64,000 nucleotides of DNA. Source: an uncultured beta proteobacterium (GTDB taxonomy: Bacteria > Pseudomonadota > Gammaproteobacteria > Burkholderiales > Burkholderiaceae_C). The stretch is taken from assembly GCA_903886275.1 (NCBI GenBank), contig CAISLN010000121.1:1-64000 (forward strand), read 5' to 3'. Within the stretch, counting starts at the first letter, position 1. Every line of letters starts with the position of its first letter. Under the pieces are notes generated by a model. It saw only the letters and a program-made list of their open reading frames with translations. It was not told the origin of the DNA and did not search any database. Shown here piece after piece: positions 26,458 to 36,400 of the stretch. The position numbers were made by a program, and so were the translations under genes.

Positions 26458-28362
26458 ATGAACGCAGAGTCCAAACCAGCGCAGGCCGAGCGCGCAGCCG
26501 CGCAGGACGGCGCGGCCTGGGCGGCCCTTGCCACGTTTGACGGACCGGTGCAATCTTTTTGGGAGCAATACCTCCAGACCCTGGGCCAAAGCCTGCGTGC
26601 GCGCCGAGTCCTGCTGCTGGCCTCGGGCGTGGGCCAACCCTGGCAGGCCCTGGCCCAATGGCCGGCCCATGCGCCCGAGTTGGCGGGAGATGGCGACGGC
26701 GTCTTGCAACTGATCTCGCGGGTGGCGTCCGAGCAGTCGCTGCTTGAGCGATTTTCCCAGGGCGGTCAAGCACTGGCCATGCGTTTGCCGCAAGCGCCAG
26801 CCGGGCCCCATCAAGCGGTCGCCGTGGTCGCCTTGCACCTCTCGGACTTTGGGGTGGCGAGGGATGCCCTGCTGGCCTGGGCGACCCAGGTGGCATGGGT
26901 GCCCGCGCAATACGCCAGGCGCAGCGCGGCTGATGCGCCCCCACAGGTCGGTCTGCAGCCCGATCCCCAGCCCGACCCGCAGGCCGACTTGGCCGATGAA
27001 CCCCATGCCCAGCGGCTCTACCAAATTCTTCGGTTGACCATTGAGCTCTCGCGCCAAGAGCGGTTCCTGCAAATGGCCTTTGAGCTGTGCAACGCCCTGG
27101 CCGTGCGCTTTGATGCAGACCGCGTGTCGCTGGGCTGGGTGCACCCTCCCTATGTGCGCCTCACCGCCATCAGCCATATCGAAAAATTCGACCCGCAGTC
27201 CACCCTTAGCCGTGCCCTCGAAGGTGCGATGGAGGAAGCGGCCGACCAGTCCGGTGTCTTGGTCTATCCCGCGCAGCCGGGTTGCCGCCAGGTCAAACGG
27301 GCCCACGAGTCCTACGCTTTGATGCAGGGCGTGGCCGGCGTCGTCAGCCTGCCCCTGCGCGACGGCGACGCTGTCAAAGGCGTGCTCTGTCTTGAAAAGC
27401 GCCAAGGCGTCTGGAGCGAAGACGAACTCTGGGAGCTGGGCCTCATTGCCCAGGCCACCGTGCGCCCTCTGGCCGACCTGCAGGCGCGCGACCTCTGGTG
27501 GGGCGCGCGTGCCTGGATGGCTTGCCAGCGTTGGGCCGACGAGGGCATGAGCCCGCGCCACAGCCTCTGGAAATTTGCCGGCGGTGCGGGCCTGTTGCTC
27601 GCACTGGTGCTGATTTTTCTGCCATGGGCCTACCGCATAGACGCCACCCTGACCCTGCGCAGCAAAGACCTCTTGTTCATGCCCGCGCCCTTTGATGGTT
27701 ACCTGCGCCAGGTGCATGTCGAAATTGGCGACAGGGTGGAAGCCGGTCAGGTGCTGGTGCAGCTCGACACGCGTGACCTGGTGCTTGAAGAGTCCATGGC
27801 CGAAGCCGATGTGCTGCGGTACAGCCGCGAAGCCGAAAAGGCCCAGGCCGCACGCCAGCTGGCCGAGATGCAAATCAACCTGGCGCACCAGGAGCAATCT
27901 GCCTCGCACCTGGCCTTGATCCGTCACCAGCTGCTGCACGCCAAGGTGACGGCGCCGCGCGCCGGCGTAGTGGTGGAGGGCGAGCTCAGAAAAAACCTCG
28001 GCGCTCCCCTGCGCAAGGGGGACCTGCTGCTCAAGCTGGCCCAAACCGATGACACCTATCTTGAGCTCGAAATCGACCAGGTCGATGTGCACGAAGTCCA
28101 GGTGGGCTCGCGCGGCGAGTTCGCGCTGGTGGGGCGCCCTGACCAGCGTTTTTCCATTCAGATCGACCGAATCGACCCGGCCTCCACCCTGCGTGAGGGC
28201 CGCAATGTGTACCTCGCGCGCGCCAAGGTGCAGGCCAGCATTCCCGCCTGGTGGCGCCCTGGCATGGGCGGGTCGGCGCGCATGGATGCGGGCGAGCGCC
28301 CCCTCATCTGGGTGTTGACGCACCGCACCGTGCGCTTCTTGCGGGAGTTGTTCTGGCTATGA
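26458..28362 (+). CDS. GAF-domain/HlyD-type membrane fusion protein
   Basis: A 634-residue protein with an unusual order of parts. Residues 1-160 have no family I recognise. After a D-P-Q-rich linker (PDPQPDPQADLAD, 169-180) comes a GAF-like cytoplasmic sensor (about 185-345) with AFELCNALAVRFDADRVSLG and GVAGVVSLPLRDGDAVKGVL. Residues 373-391 form one transmembrane helix (WKFAGGAGLLLALVLIFLPW). The C-terminal 240 residues are a HlyD-type adaptor: YLRQVHVEIGDRVEAGQVLV, a helical hairpin, then VTAPRAGVVVEGELRKNLGA. The helix would put GAF inside and the adaptor in the periplasm, allowing an internal signal to control export. It lies 11 bases after the small adaptor and overlaps the next gene as ATGA. 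The ligand of the GAF domain is unknown. Confidence 0.8.
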   Translation: MNAESKPAQAERAAAQDGAAWAALATFDGPVQSFWEQYLQTLGQSLRARRVLLLASGVGQPWQALAQWPAHAPELAGDGDGVLQLISRVASEQSLLERFSQGGQALAMRLPQAPAGPHQAVAVVALHLSDFGVARDALLAWATQVAWVPAQYARRSAADAPPQVGLQPDPQPDPQADLADEPHAQRLYQILRLTIELSRQERFLQMAFELCNALAVRFDADRVSLGWVHPPYVRLTAISHIEKFDPQSTLSRALEGAMEEAADQSGVLVYPAQPGCRQVKRAHESYALMQGVAGVVSLPLRDGDAVKGVLCLEKRQGVWSEDELWELGLIAQATVRPLADLQARDLWWGARAWMACQRWADEGMSPRHSLWKFAGGAGLLLALVLIFLPWAYRIDATLTLRSKDLLFMPAPFDGYLRQVHVEIGDRVEAGQVLVQLDTRDLVLEESMAEADVLRYSREAEKAQAARQLAEMQINLAHQEQSASHLALIRHQLLHAKVTAPRAGVVVEGELRKNLGAPLRKGDLLLKLAQTDDTYLELEIDQVDVHEVQVGSRGEFALVGRPDQRFSIQIDRIDPASTLREGRNVYLARAKVQASIPAWWRPGMGGSARMDAGERPLIWVLTHRTVRFLRELFWL

Positions 28363-30536
28363 GCACGGACGACGCCAGCGGACGCACCTACAGCGATGCC
28401 TGGCACCGCGTCGCCTCTGTGCGCGCTTGTTTGCGCAGCAGCGTGCGGGCGCACCGCCAGACCTTTCGTGGCGAAGAGTGGGTGGTGCTGCGCGACAGCC
28501 TGGGCAGCGAGTTCTTTAGGGTCACCGCAGACGCCTATGCCTTTTTGAGCCGCCTGAATGCGCAACGCAGCATCGACGAAGTCTGGGGCGAGTGGATGCA
28601 GGAATCGCCCGAACTGGCGCTGACCCAGGAGGAGGTGGTGCAGTTGCTGGGCCAATTGCAGCTCTCCAACCTCTTGCAGTTCGACCGCGGCGGCGCCGCT
28701 GCCAGCCTGTTTGAGCGCTACCGCCAGCGCCGTGGGCGCGAGATCAAGGCCATGCTGCTGGGCTTCTTGTCCATCAAGCTGCCCCTGCTCGACCCCGACC
28801 TCGCGCTGGAGCGCATGCGCCCGGCGCTTCGCTTTTTGTTTGGCCCGGTGGGCGCAGCGCTGTATGTGGTGCTGGTGCTGCTGGGCCTCAAGGCCTTGGG
28901 CGACGAGTCCGACCATTTGTTTGCGCAGTCTGCAGGCGTGCTGGCGCCCTCTAATTTGGGCCTCTTGTATGTCGGCATGGTGCTGGCCAAGCTGGTGCAT
29001 GAATTTGGCCACGCGGGCGCCTGCAAACGCTACGGCGGCGAGGTGCACAAGATGGGCGTCATGCTGCTGATGTTTGCGCCCCTGCCCTATATGGACGCCA
29101 CGGCCAGCTGGGGTTTTCGCAGCCGCGCCCAGCGCATGCTGGTGGGCGCCTCGGGCGTGTTGTCAGAGTTTGCCGTGGCCGCAGTGGCCGCCCTGGTGTG
29201 GGCCCATACCGCGCCGGGCTTGCTCAATGCGCTGGCCTACAACGTGATCTTTGTGGCGAGCGTGTCGACCATTTTGTTCAACCTCAATCCGCTGATGCGC
29301 TTTGACGGCTACCACATGCTGGTGGACTTTCTCGACGTACCCAATCTCTTCCAGCGCTCGCGCGACCAGCTCAAGTACCTCGCGGAGCACTGGCTGCTGG
29401 GAATCAAGACGGCGCAGCCGGTGGCGCGCACCCCCAACGAAGCCATCTTGTTGCCCCTGTATGGCGTGATCAGCCTGTGCTACTGGGTGGTGCTGACCTC
29501 CACCATCATCTTCTTCATCGCCGGGCAGTACCTGGACCTGGGCGTCGCCCTGGCCTGGATCATGTTTTTCAGCGTGGTGGTCCTGCCCCTGTGCAAGCTT
29601 GGCAAATACCTGCTGACCAGCCCGAAACTGCAGCACCAGCGCGCACGCACGCTGGCCCTCACGGCGGGCATGGTGGTGGTGAGCCTCGGAGTGTTGGCAG
29701 GTGTGCCCATGCCCGACCAGGTGCGCGTCAAAGGCGTGCTGCAGGCCACGCGCTCGCGTGAGCTCTACAGCGACAGCGGGGGCTCACTGGTGGAGCTGCT
29801 GGCGCGCCCTGGCCAATGGGTGCAAGCGGGCCAAGTCCTGGCCCGGCTTGAAAACCCGGAACTCGGCTTCGAGATTGCGTCGGTCCAGCAACAGCGCGAG
29901 CAGTTGCTGGCGCAGGAATTGCAGGCCATCACCACCACCGTGGCGAACCTCGAACCCCTGGCGCGCCAGCGCCAAGCCATCGAACAAAGGCTCGCCGAGC
30001 TGCTGCGTCAACAGCAGGCGCTGACCTTGCTGGCCCCCATCGAAGGGATCTGGAGTGCCAGCGAACTCGATGCCAGCCGCGGCCAATGGATTGCGCGTGG
30101 CGGCAGTCTGGGCACGGTGGTTGACGAGCGCGACTGGCGCTTTGTCGCGGTGCTGCCCCAGGTCAGCACGCATTTGTTTGAAGCGGGCGTGCTGAGCGCC
30201 GAAGTCCGCATCAAAGGCCAGCAGGAGTTCAACCTGCGGTCGCTCAAGACCGAGGTCATGCCGTTTGAGCAGGGCCAGCTGCCCTCGCCCGCGCTGGGCA
30301 TGGCCGGTGGAGGTGAGATCGCGGTGCAGTCCTCTGACCCCAAGGGCCTGACCGCGGCCGAACCGTTCTTTCGCGTCCATGCGCAACTGCCAGCGGCGCA
30401 GGGCGCCGATGCCCAAGACCTGCGCCGCCTGCATGGCCGACTGGGCACCATGCGCATCACCCTGCCCAATGCACCCCTGCTGTTGCAGTGGGAGCGCGGC
30501 TTGCGCCAATTCCTGCAAAGAAAGTTCCGTGTATGA
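28359..30536 (+). CDS. PqqD-like/M50 metalloprotease/HlyD fusion membrane protein
   Basis: A 725-residue protein. Residues 20-110 look like a PqqD-type winged-helix peptide-binding domain (WVVLRDSLGSEFFRVTADAY, then LTQEEVVQLLGQLQLSNLLQ). Residues 150-445 carry several hydrophobic helices with the site-2-protease zinc motif HEFGH (214-218) and a second motif NPLMRFDGYH (310-319) that supplies the third, Asp, ligand in M50 proteases. Residues 455-725 form a HlyD-like adaptor (GSLVELLARPGQWVQAGQVL, a long coiled hairpin, then TLLAPIEGIW). The start at 28359 overlaps the previous stop as ATGA. PqqD-like domains bind leader peptides, so recognition and cleavage of the giant protein's N-terminus at the membrane is a natural idea, but it is inferred from domains only. 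Confidence 0.82.
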   Translation: MSTDDASGRTYSDAWHRVASVRACLRSSVRAHRQTFRGEEWVVLRDSLGSEFFRVTADAYAFLSRLNAQRSIDEVWGEWMQESPELALTQEEVVQLLGQLQLSNLLQFDRGGAAASLFERYRQRRGREIKAMLLGFLSIKLPLLDPDLALERMRPALRFLFGPVGAALYVVLVLLGLKALGDESDHLFAQSAGVLAPSNLGLLYVGMVLAKLVHEFGHAGACKRYGGEVHKMGVMLLMFAPLPYMDATASWGFRSRAQRMLVGASGVLSEFAVAAVAALVWAHTAPGLLNALAYNVIFVASVSTILFNLNPLMRFDGYHMLVDFLDVPNLFQRSRDQLKYLAEHWLLGIKTAQPVARTPNEAILLPLYGVISLCYWVVLTSTIIFFIAGQYLDLGVALAWIMFFSVVVLPLCKLGKYLLTSPKLQHQRARTLALTAGMVVVSLGVLAGVPMPDQVRVKGVLQATRSRELYSDSGGSLVELLARPGQWVQAGQVLARLENPELGFEIASVQQQREQLLAQELQAITTTVANLEPLARQRQAIEQRLAELLRQQQALTLLAPIEGIWSASELDASRGQWIARGGSLGTVVDERDWRFVAVLPQVSTHLFEAGVLSAEVRIKGQQEFNLRSLKTEVMPFEQGQLPSPALGMAGGGEIAVQSSDPKGLTAAEPFFRVHAQLPAAQGADAQDLRRLHGRLGTMRITLPNAPLLLQWERGLRQFLQRKFRV

Positions 30537-32506
30537 GCGCCGCAGTGCAGAGGCTGCGCGCACTGGAAAAACTCCCTGAAGGCCTGGACGCCTGGGTGGA
30601 CCGGGCGCAGGGTTGGTTCAAGCGCCGCCCCAGCCAGGCCAGTCCCCTGTGGTCGCAGGCGCTGGCCTGCAGCGCATTGTGTGAACGCTATCGCGAGCTC
30701 GACGCAGCGGCCCTGCAGCAGGCCCTGGTGCTGGCGCAAGAAAACCTGCGCCGCGACCCGCTGTACGCCAAGGGCCAATTGCTCAACGCCCTGGCCCTGG
30801 TGGGCCAGATGGCGCAGCGCGCGATGGGCATGCAACCCTATCCGGTGCAGTTCATGGGTTCCTTGGCACTGCACCATGGTTGGCTGGCAGAAATGGCCAC
30901 CGGCGAAGGCAAGACCCTGACCGTGGCGCTGGCCGCTGTCCTCGCGGGCTGGAGCGGGCGCCCCTGCCACGTCATCACCGCCAACGACTACCTGGCCGAG
31001 CGCGATGCCGAAACCATGCGCCCCCTGTACGAAGCCTGCGGCGTGAGCCTGGCCTCGGTCTGGGCCGATGTCGAGGCCGAAAAGCGCCCATCGCTCTACG
31101 GCGCCGATGTGGTTTACGTCACGCCCAAGGAATTGCTGGCCGACCATCTGCGTGACCAACTCGCCGCAGGCACGGGCCAAGACACCGACTGGATGGACTT
31201 TCAGCGCTGGATGGGCCAGGCCAGCCCTGAAGCTTCGCTTCTGCTGGTGCGCGGTCTGCACACCGCCATCGTCGATGAGGCCGACAGCGTGCTGATTGAC
31301 GAAGCCGTCACGCCCCTCATCCTGGCGGCCCGCCGACCCAGCCGCGGTCTGAGCGAAGCGGTGGTCCTGCTCGCGCAGTTGGCACCGACGCTGGTCGCTG
31401 ACCAGGACTACGACTGCAGCACGCGTACCCGCAGCGTGCAATTGCGCGAAGGGGCCATTGCCGCGCTGGCGCAGCTGGCGCCCACGCTGCCGCCGGTCTG
31501 GCGCCCCGCGCCAAGGCGCGAAGAACTGTTGCGCCAGGCGCTGCAGGTGCATTGCTTTTTTCGTCCCGGTCACCAGTACCTGGTAGACGGCGGTGAGATT
31601 GTTTTGCTCGATGAATTTACCGGTCGCATGACCCCAGGGCGCACCCTCACCGCCGGTCTGCACCAAGCGGTGGAGGCCAAAGAAGGGCTGGAGATCACGG
31701 ACCCCAACGAGGCGCTCAGTCAGATGAGCTTCCAGGCGTTTTTCAGGGGCTTCACGCGTTTGTCGGGCAGCTCTGGCACGGTGTGGGAAGCCGTGCACGA
31801 ACTCTGGCAGGTTTACCGCTTGCGCGTCGTGCGTGTGCCCACCCACCGCCCGCGCCAAACCATCACCCGGCCTGCGCATGTGCTGCTCACCACCAAGGGC
31901 AAGTGGCAAGCCGTGGCCCAGGAAGTGATCGCGGCGCAGCGCTGTGGACGCGCGGTGTTGGTCGGTGTGCGCAGCGTGGAGTCGAGCGAACTTTTGGCGC
32001 AACTGCTGCGCGTGCAAAACGTCGATGTTGCCGTGCTCAATGCCGTCTACCACGCCGAAGAAGCCTCCATCGTGGCGCAGGCCGGCGAGCCCGCGCGCAT
32101 CACCATCGCCACCAACATGGCCGGGCGTGGCACCGACATCCGGTTGCACCCATCGGTAGCACACAGCGGGGGCCTGCATGTGGTGATCGCCGAGGTCAAC
32201 GAATCGACCCGCATCGACCGCCAACTCGCCGGTCGCTGTGGCCGCCAGGGCGACCCGGGCAGCGTGTCGCTGTACCTGTGCCTGGAAGACAGCCTGGCCT
32301 TGCGCTACCTGCCCGCCTGGGCGCGCAGGGCTTTGACCCTGCTCCAGGCCCGCGCGCCGCAAGCCGCGAGGGTCTGGGCGCAGCGTGCATTTACCTGGGC
32401 CCAGCGTCGCTCTGAAGGCGATGCATTTGAGCGTCGATTCTCGGTCCTGCGCAATGACGACTGGATGGCCTCGGCACTCCCGTTCGCCCAACGGGGCGGC
32501 GTGTGA
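30533..32506 (+). CDS. SecA-like ATPase, shortened accessory paralogue
   Basis: A 657-residue relative of the preprotein translocase motor SecA. Motor motifs are intact: the Walker A box MATGEGKT (121-128), ITANDYLAERDA (148-159), VDEADSVLIDEA (247-258, Walker B D-E-A-D), the second-half LDEFTGR (359-365), GLHQAVEAKEG (375-385), TNMAGRGTDI (527-536) and the arginine-finger region GRCGRQGDPGS (567-577). After this the protein runs only about 80 residues, ending inside the segment that starts the helical scaffold. The helical wing, most of the scaffold and the C-terminal zinc-binding linker of the ~900-residue housekeeping SecA are missing, and the preprotein-crosslinking segment (260-355) is short. 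It starts in an ATGA overlap with the M50 fusion gene. A dedicated energiser for export of the giant protein is the likely role. Confidence 0.87.
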   Translation: MSAAVQRLRALEKLPEGLDAWVDRAQGWFKRRPSQASPLWSQALACSALCERYRELDAAALQQALVLAQENLRRDPLYAKGQLLNALALVGQMAQRAMGMQPYPVQFMGSLALHHGWLAEMATGEGKTLTVALAAVLAGWSGRPCHVITANDYLAERDAETMRPLYEACGVSLASVWADVEAEKRPSLYGADVVYVTPKELLADHLRDQLAAGTGQDTDWMDFQRWMGQASPEASLLLVRGLHTAIVDEADSVLIDEAVTPLILAARRPSRGLSEAVVLLAQLAPTLVADQDYDCSTRTRSVQLREGAIAALAQLAPTLPPVWRPAPRREELLRQALQVHCFFRPGHQYLVDGGEIVLLDEFTGRMTPGRTLTAGLHQAVEAKEGLEITDPNEALSQMSFQAFFRGFTRLSGSSGTVWEAVHELWQVYRLRVVRVPTHRPRQTITRPAHVLLTTKGKWQAVAQEVIAAQRCGRAVLVGVRSVESSELLAQLLRVQNVDVAVLNAVYHAEEASIVAQAGEPARITIATNMAGRGTDIRLHPSVAHSGGLHVVIAEVNESTRIDRQLAGRCGRQGDPGSVSLYLCLEDSLALRYLPAWARRALTLLQARAPQAARVWAQRAFTWAQRRSEGDAFERRFSVLRNDDWMASALPFAQRGGV

Positions 32507-33414
32507 GCCCCACGCCTTGGCCGGTCTGGCGAGCGCCGGCCGAGCAAGCCCTGCGCGCCATGCTGGGTGAGCTCGCAGGGCTGAGCATCACGGGCGGCGA
32601 AGCCTCGGTGCGCCTGTCGCCCGCCGGTGTCGAGTGCGGGCGTTGGTTGGCTGGTTTTTCGCCGCTGGGCGTCTCCGCCGAGCGACTGATGGGCCTGCCC
32701 GCGCGCCTGGGCATGCCCGCTGCGGGGGCTGCATTTTTTCGCGCCCATTGGCGCGATGCGCGCCAGATTGGCCTGGCGGTCGAACAAACCGACGCGCAAG
32801 TGAGCGCCAAGGTCTATCTCGAAAACGCACTGCCTGCGCCCGACCTGCGCAACCATGCGCCCGAGCAGCGCCAAGTGGCCCTGCAGATTGCCTCCTGCAA
32901 ATGGCGCGTGGATGCGCCAGACCCTGCCAGCCGCCACACCGCCTACTGGCGCATGTCGGGACTCGATGGGGCGGCCACCGTGGACCTGTTGCGCCAGGCC
33001 CATGGCATGCCAGCGTCGGTGCAAGCGGTCTATGCGGCGCTGGCCCAGGTGCTGGAAAACGCCTTGCGCGCGGCACCCGATTGGCAAGGCCATCGCCTGC
33101 TGCTGGTGCGCGAACCCGAGCAGGGACGCAGTGGCGTGGGTGTGCGCTTTTATGGCAGCGCGCTGCGCGCCAGCGCCCTGGTCCAGCCGATGGCGCATCT
33201 TTTTGAGGCCTGGGGTTTGACCCCCGCGCAACTGTCTGACCCCCTGGCGGTCTGGGCGAACCAGGAACTGGGCTGGCTTCACGCCGGCCAAGACGCCCAG
33301 GGCCAACCCTACCTCATTGTTTATGGCGCCTTGAACCGCGCCGACACCGGAGCCGTGTTAGCGCGGGCCGGCACCGTTCGACATACAGCTCGAACGGCTT
33401 TATTGGGAAATTAA
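32503..33414 (+). CDS. Conserved-looking protein of unknown function in the export operon
   Basis: A 303-residue protein that I do not recognise. It begins with GTG overlapping the SecA-like stop (GTGA) and its stop lies two bases before the giant gene, so it is tightly coupled to both. It has no signal peptide, transmembrane helix or cysteine-rich motif and looks soluble and cytoplasmic, with Ala-, Arg- and Gln-rich helices and mixed strands (YLENALPAP, LLLVREPEQGRSGVG, PYLIVYGALNRADTG). The position between motor and substrate suggests a chaperone or targeting factor that keeps the giant chain unfolded, but no residue pattern proves this. Codon use and GC content are like its neighbours. 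Confidence 0.7.
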   Translation: MSPTPWPVWRAPAEQALRAMLGELAGLSITGGEASVRLSPAGVECGRWLAGFSPLGVSAERLMGLPARLGMPAAGAAFFRAHWRDARQIGLAVEQTDAQVSAKVYLENALPAPDLRNHAPEQRQVALQIASCKWRVDAPDPASRHTAYWRMSGLDGAATVDLLRQAHGMPASVQAVYAALAQVLENALRAAPDWQGHRLLLVREPEQGRSGVGVRFYGSALRASALVQPMAHLFEAWGLTPAQLSDPLAVWANQELGWLHAGQDAQGQPYLIVYGALNRADTGAVLARAGTVRHTARTALLGN

Positions 33415-33416
33415 AA

Positions 33417-36400
33417 ATGTCTAAAAGCAGCAGCTGGAATTTGGGTTTTATTCGTCATGCGTTTCGTCGCAGCCGCAGCACGGTCGAACGCCTGGAAGAC
33501 CGCATTTTGCTTTCTGCCGAACCGCTGCTGCAGTTCAATCGCACCGACAGCGCACAACCGCTGGTGGTGGAAAACCTCGAATACAGCGCCCAGAAAAATC
33601 CGGCCTATCCGCTCGATATGGCGACCATTTCCAGCATCGCGAGTTTGATCGACCTGACCAAACCGCAGGCCGCGCAAGACAGCAAATTCAACTGGGTGGG
33701 ATCGACCTCGTCGCAGCTCAAGCTCAACTCGCAGCTATCGGCCTTGGTGCTCGACTTGGGTGCTGGCGACACCCAGGTCAGCCTGAGCGATGCAGGCAGC
33801 GGCATGCTGCGCCTGTCGCGTCTGGGCGGCGATGCCCTCTTGGACCTGGTGTTTGCCAAGCCCACCAGCGTTCTGGGCATCCGGGGTTCGGGCGGGCAAG
33901 ACAGCCTGGTCTTGAACACCGTGGACCTGGGGGCGACCAGCCTGTCGGTGGACATGGAGCATATCGACCTGCCCGCAGCCAGCAGCGTCACCAGCCTGGG
34001 CAATATGTTGCTCACGGCCAAGAACAGTTTCACCGGCGATCTGGGGACGGCCGTGGTCGGCTCGGGCCAGCTTGGACTCAGCTCCAGCATCTTGGTTGCG
34101 GGCCACATGCAGGTCAGCGGCTCGGTGGTGCTGGCGGCGCAGGTTTCGGTCGCGTTGCAGCAAGACGTGGCACTCACGGGTTTTTACACCGTCAACGGTG
34201 CCACCCGTTCGAGCGTGCGCGTGACCGAGGGCGCGCAGATCACCGCGCAGTCCCTGTCCCTGAGCGCCATCACCGATGCGCGCTGGGCGGTGTCTGCCAA
34301 CGACGGCTTGGTCGGTGGGCATTTGGCTCTGAACCTGAACCAGAGCACCGAGGCCGTGGTCGAGGGCGGTGTCAGCATTGCGCTCGCGCCCGAGGGCGCC
34401 AACCTGGATGTGGGCCTGGTGATCGAGGCAACGGACTGGACCGATGCGGCCGTCACCCTGGACATGGCCGATGGCAACATCAACAAGCTGGCGCAAGGCA
34501 CCGAAGCCGGGCAGGCACTGCAAGGCTTTGAACTGGGCTGGACCCAGATCGACCTGGTGCGCAACACCGTCGCCAGCCTGGGCAGCACGGCCGCGGGTCA
34601 GCCGCTGGTGCGCATCGCGGGCCAGAGCGGCAAGGACGCCGGCCTGGTCCAGGTCGCGGCTGCCAGCTTGGACGGCAAGGGCGACGAAAACGGCGAAAAC
34701 AAAGGCATCCAGGGCTCGGTCACATCCAGCTTGGTGGGCCTGCACATCAGCAACGTGCAACAAAACGTGCAGGCTTTTGTGGTCAACAGTTCGCTGGACG
34801 TGGGCGCACTCAATGTCTATGCGCTCAACGACAGCAGCTACACGGCCAAGGGCAAGATCGCCATGAACCGCAGCACCGGTGCCACCCAAGCCTGGCTCGA
34901 CAGCGTGACCTTGACCTCGGCCGGCGCGCTGTCCGTGATCGCACAGGACTTGTCGTCCTACCAGGCCACCAGCGCAGGATTTTCTGCCGACCTACCCAAG
35001 CTTGAATCGATCAAGCTGGGCATTGCCTCCACCAGCAACACCGTGGAGCGCCGGGTTTTAGCCAGCGTATTGAACAGCAGCGTGAGCGCCAGCGAAGTGG
35101 CCTTGCTGGCCGACAGCCGTGAAACCCTGACGGTGACGCTCGAATCCATGGCGGTCTCGGACACCACCCAAGGCAGCGGCGCCTCGGGCACCAGTGGTTT
35201 CCAAATGTCATTTGGCGGCACCTTTGCCTGGAACCAGCTCACCGGTTCAAGCCAAGCCTTTGTGGACAACAGTGCACTGCAGGCCAGGGACGGCGACCTT
35301 GCGGTGCAGGCGCGCAATGCGTCGGCCCTGAGCGCCAAGAGCCGGGCCGGCACCGCTGTGAGCGGCTCCTCGGGCGCAGCAGCCGGCGCCTCGCTGGCCT
35401 TCAATGCCGTGGGCTGGGACATGGGCAACATCGTCGCATCCGGCATCAACAGCCTCTTGGGCACCGACCTGGGCGCCACCGAACTGCCGCTGCTGACCCA
35501 GGCCTTTGTGCGGGGCAGCGATGTCAGCACAGGCGGCAACGCCAGCGTCACCGCCAGCGATGCGATCTCGGTCAATGCCCACATCGCCAACGCCGCCGAT
35601 GTGTTGGCGGGCGACGCTGCCAGCGGTCTCTCCGTGGGGGCTGCGCTGATCCTGGCCAGCAACCGCGTGCGCGCCGAAACGCGCGCCTATGTCGATGGCA
35701 AAAAGCGCCTGGTCTCGGCCGCGCCATCGACCTTCACTTCGGCGGGCGGCATCACCGTGTCGGCCACGGACGACTCCGGCATCACTGCCGATGCGGCTAT
35801 GTCTGCCAATGTCGCAAGCGGCGGCGGTGCCGTGGCTGCGGGAGGCGTGATTGTGCGCAACGATGTGCGCTCCCATGTCAGCTCAGAAGCCTCCACCTTG
35901 GTTTTGCAGGCCGCTGGCGACACCTCTGTCTTGGCCACCGCCAGCGCCACCATCGACGCTGTCCTGTCGGGCCAGGTCAAGTCAGAAGCCCCGTCGTCAG
36001 AGCCAGGCAGCCCCGGCGGCACCTCCATGGCCGCGAACGGCCTGATTGCCAGCAATTTGATCCTGATCGAAGCAAGCTCCGCACTGCGCGACAGCGTGGC
36101 CCATGTAGGCGCCAACCTGGGCGTAGACGCGCAAAACAGCGCCACCATCAACGCCGAAAACACCGCCTCTACAGAAAGCAGCGGCACCGCTGTGGGCGTG
36201 GTGCTGGCCTTCAATACCGTGGGCTGGAAGGCCCAGAACCTGCTCTTCGCCGCGGTAGACACCTTGCTCGGCGGGGATGCCATTGGGGCAGCCCAGCCTG
36301 CGCTGGCAAGCGCCGAGATCAGCAACACCGCCCTTGAGGTGGGCGCGGACCTTCAGCTCACGGCCGTGTCCGTGCCGCAAATCAACGCCACCATCGAAAA

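Noticed and set aside
33456-33524. Twin-arginine (Tat) signal at the N-terminus of the giant protein (FRRSRSTVER)
   Set aside because: Two arginines are adjacent but no hydrophobic core or cleavage site follows; the next residues are the charged LEDR motif.
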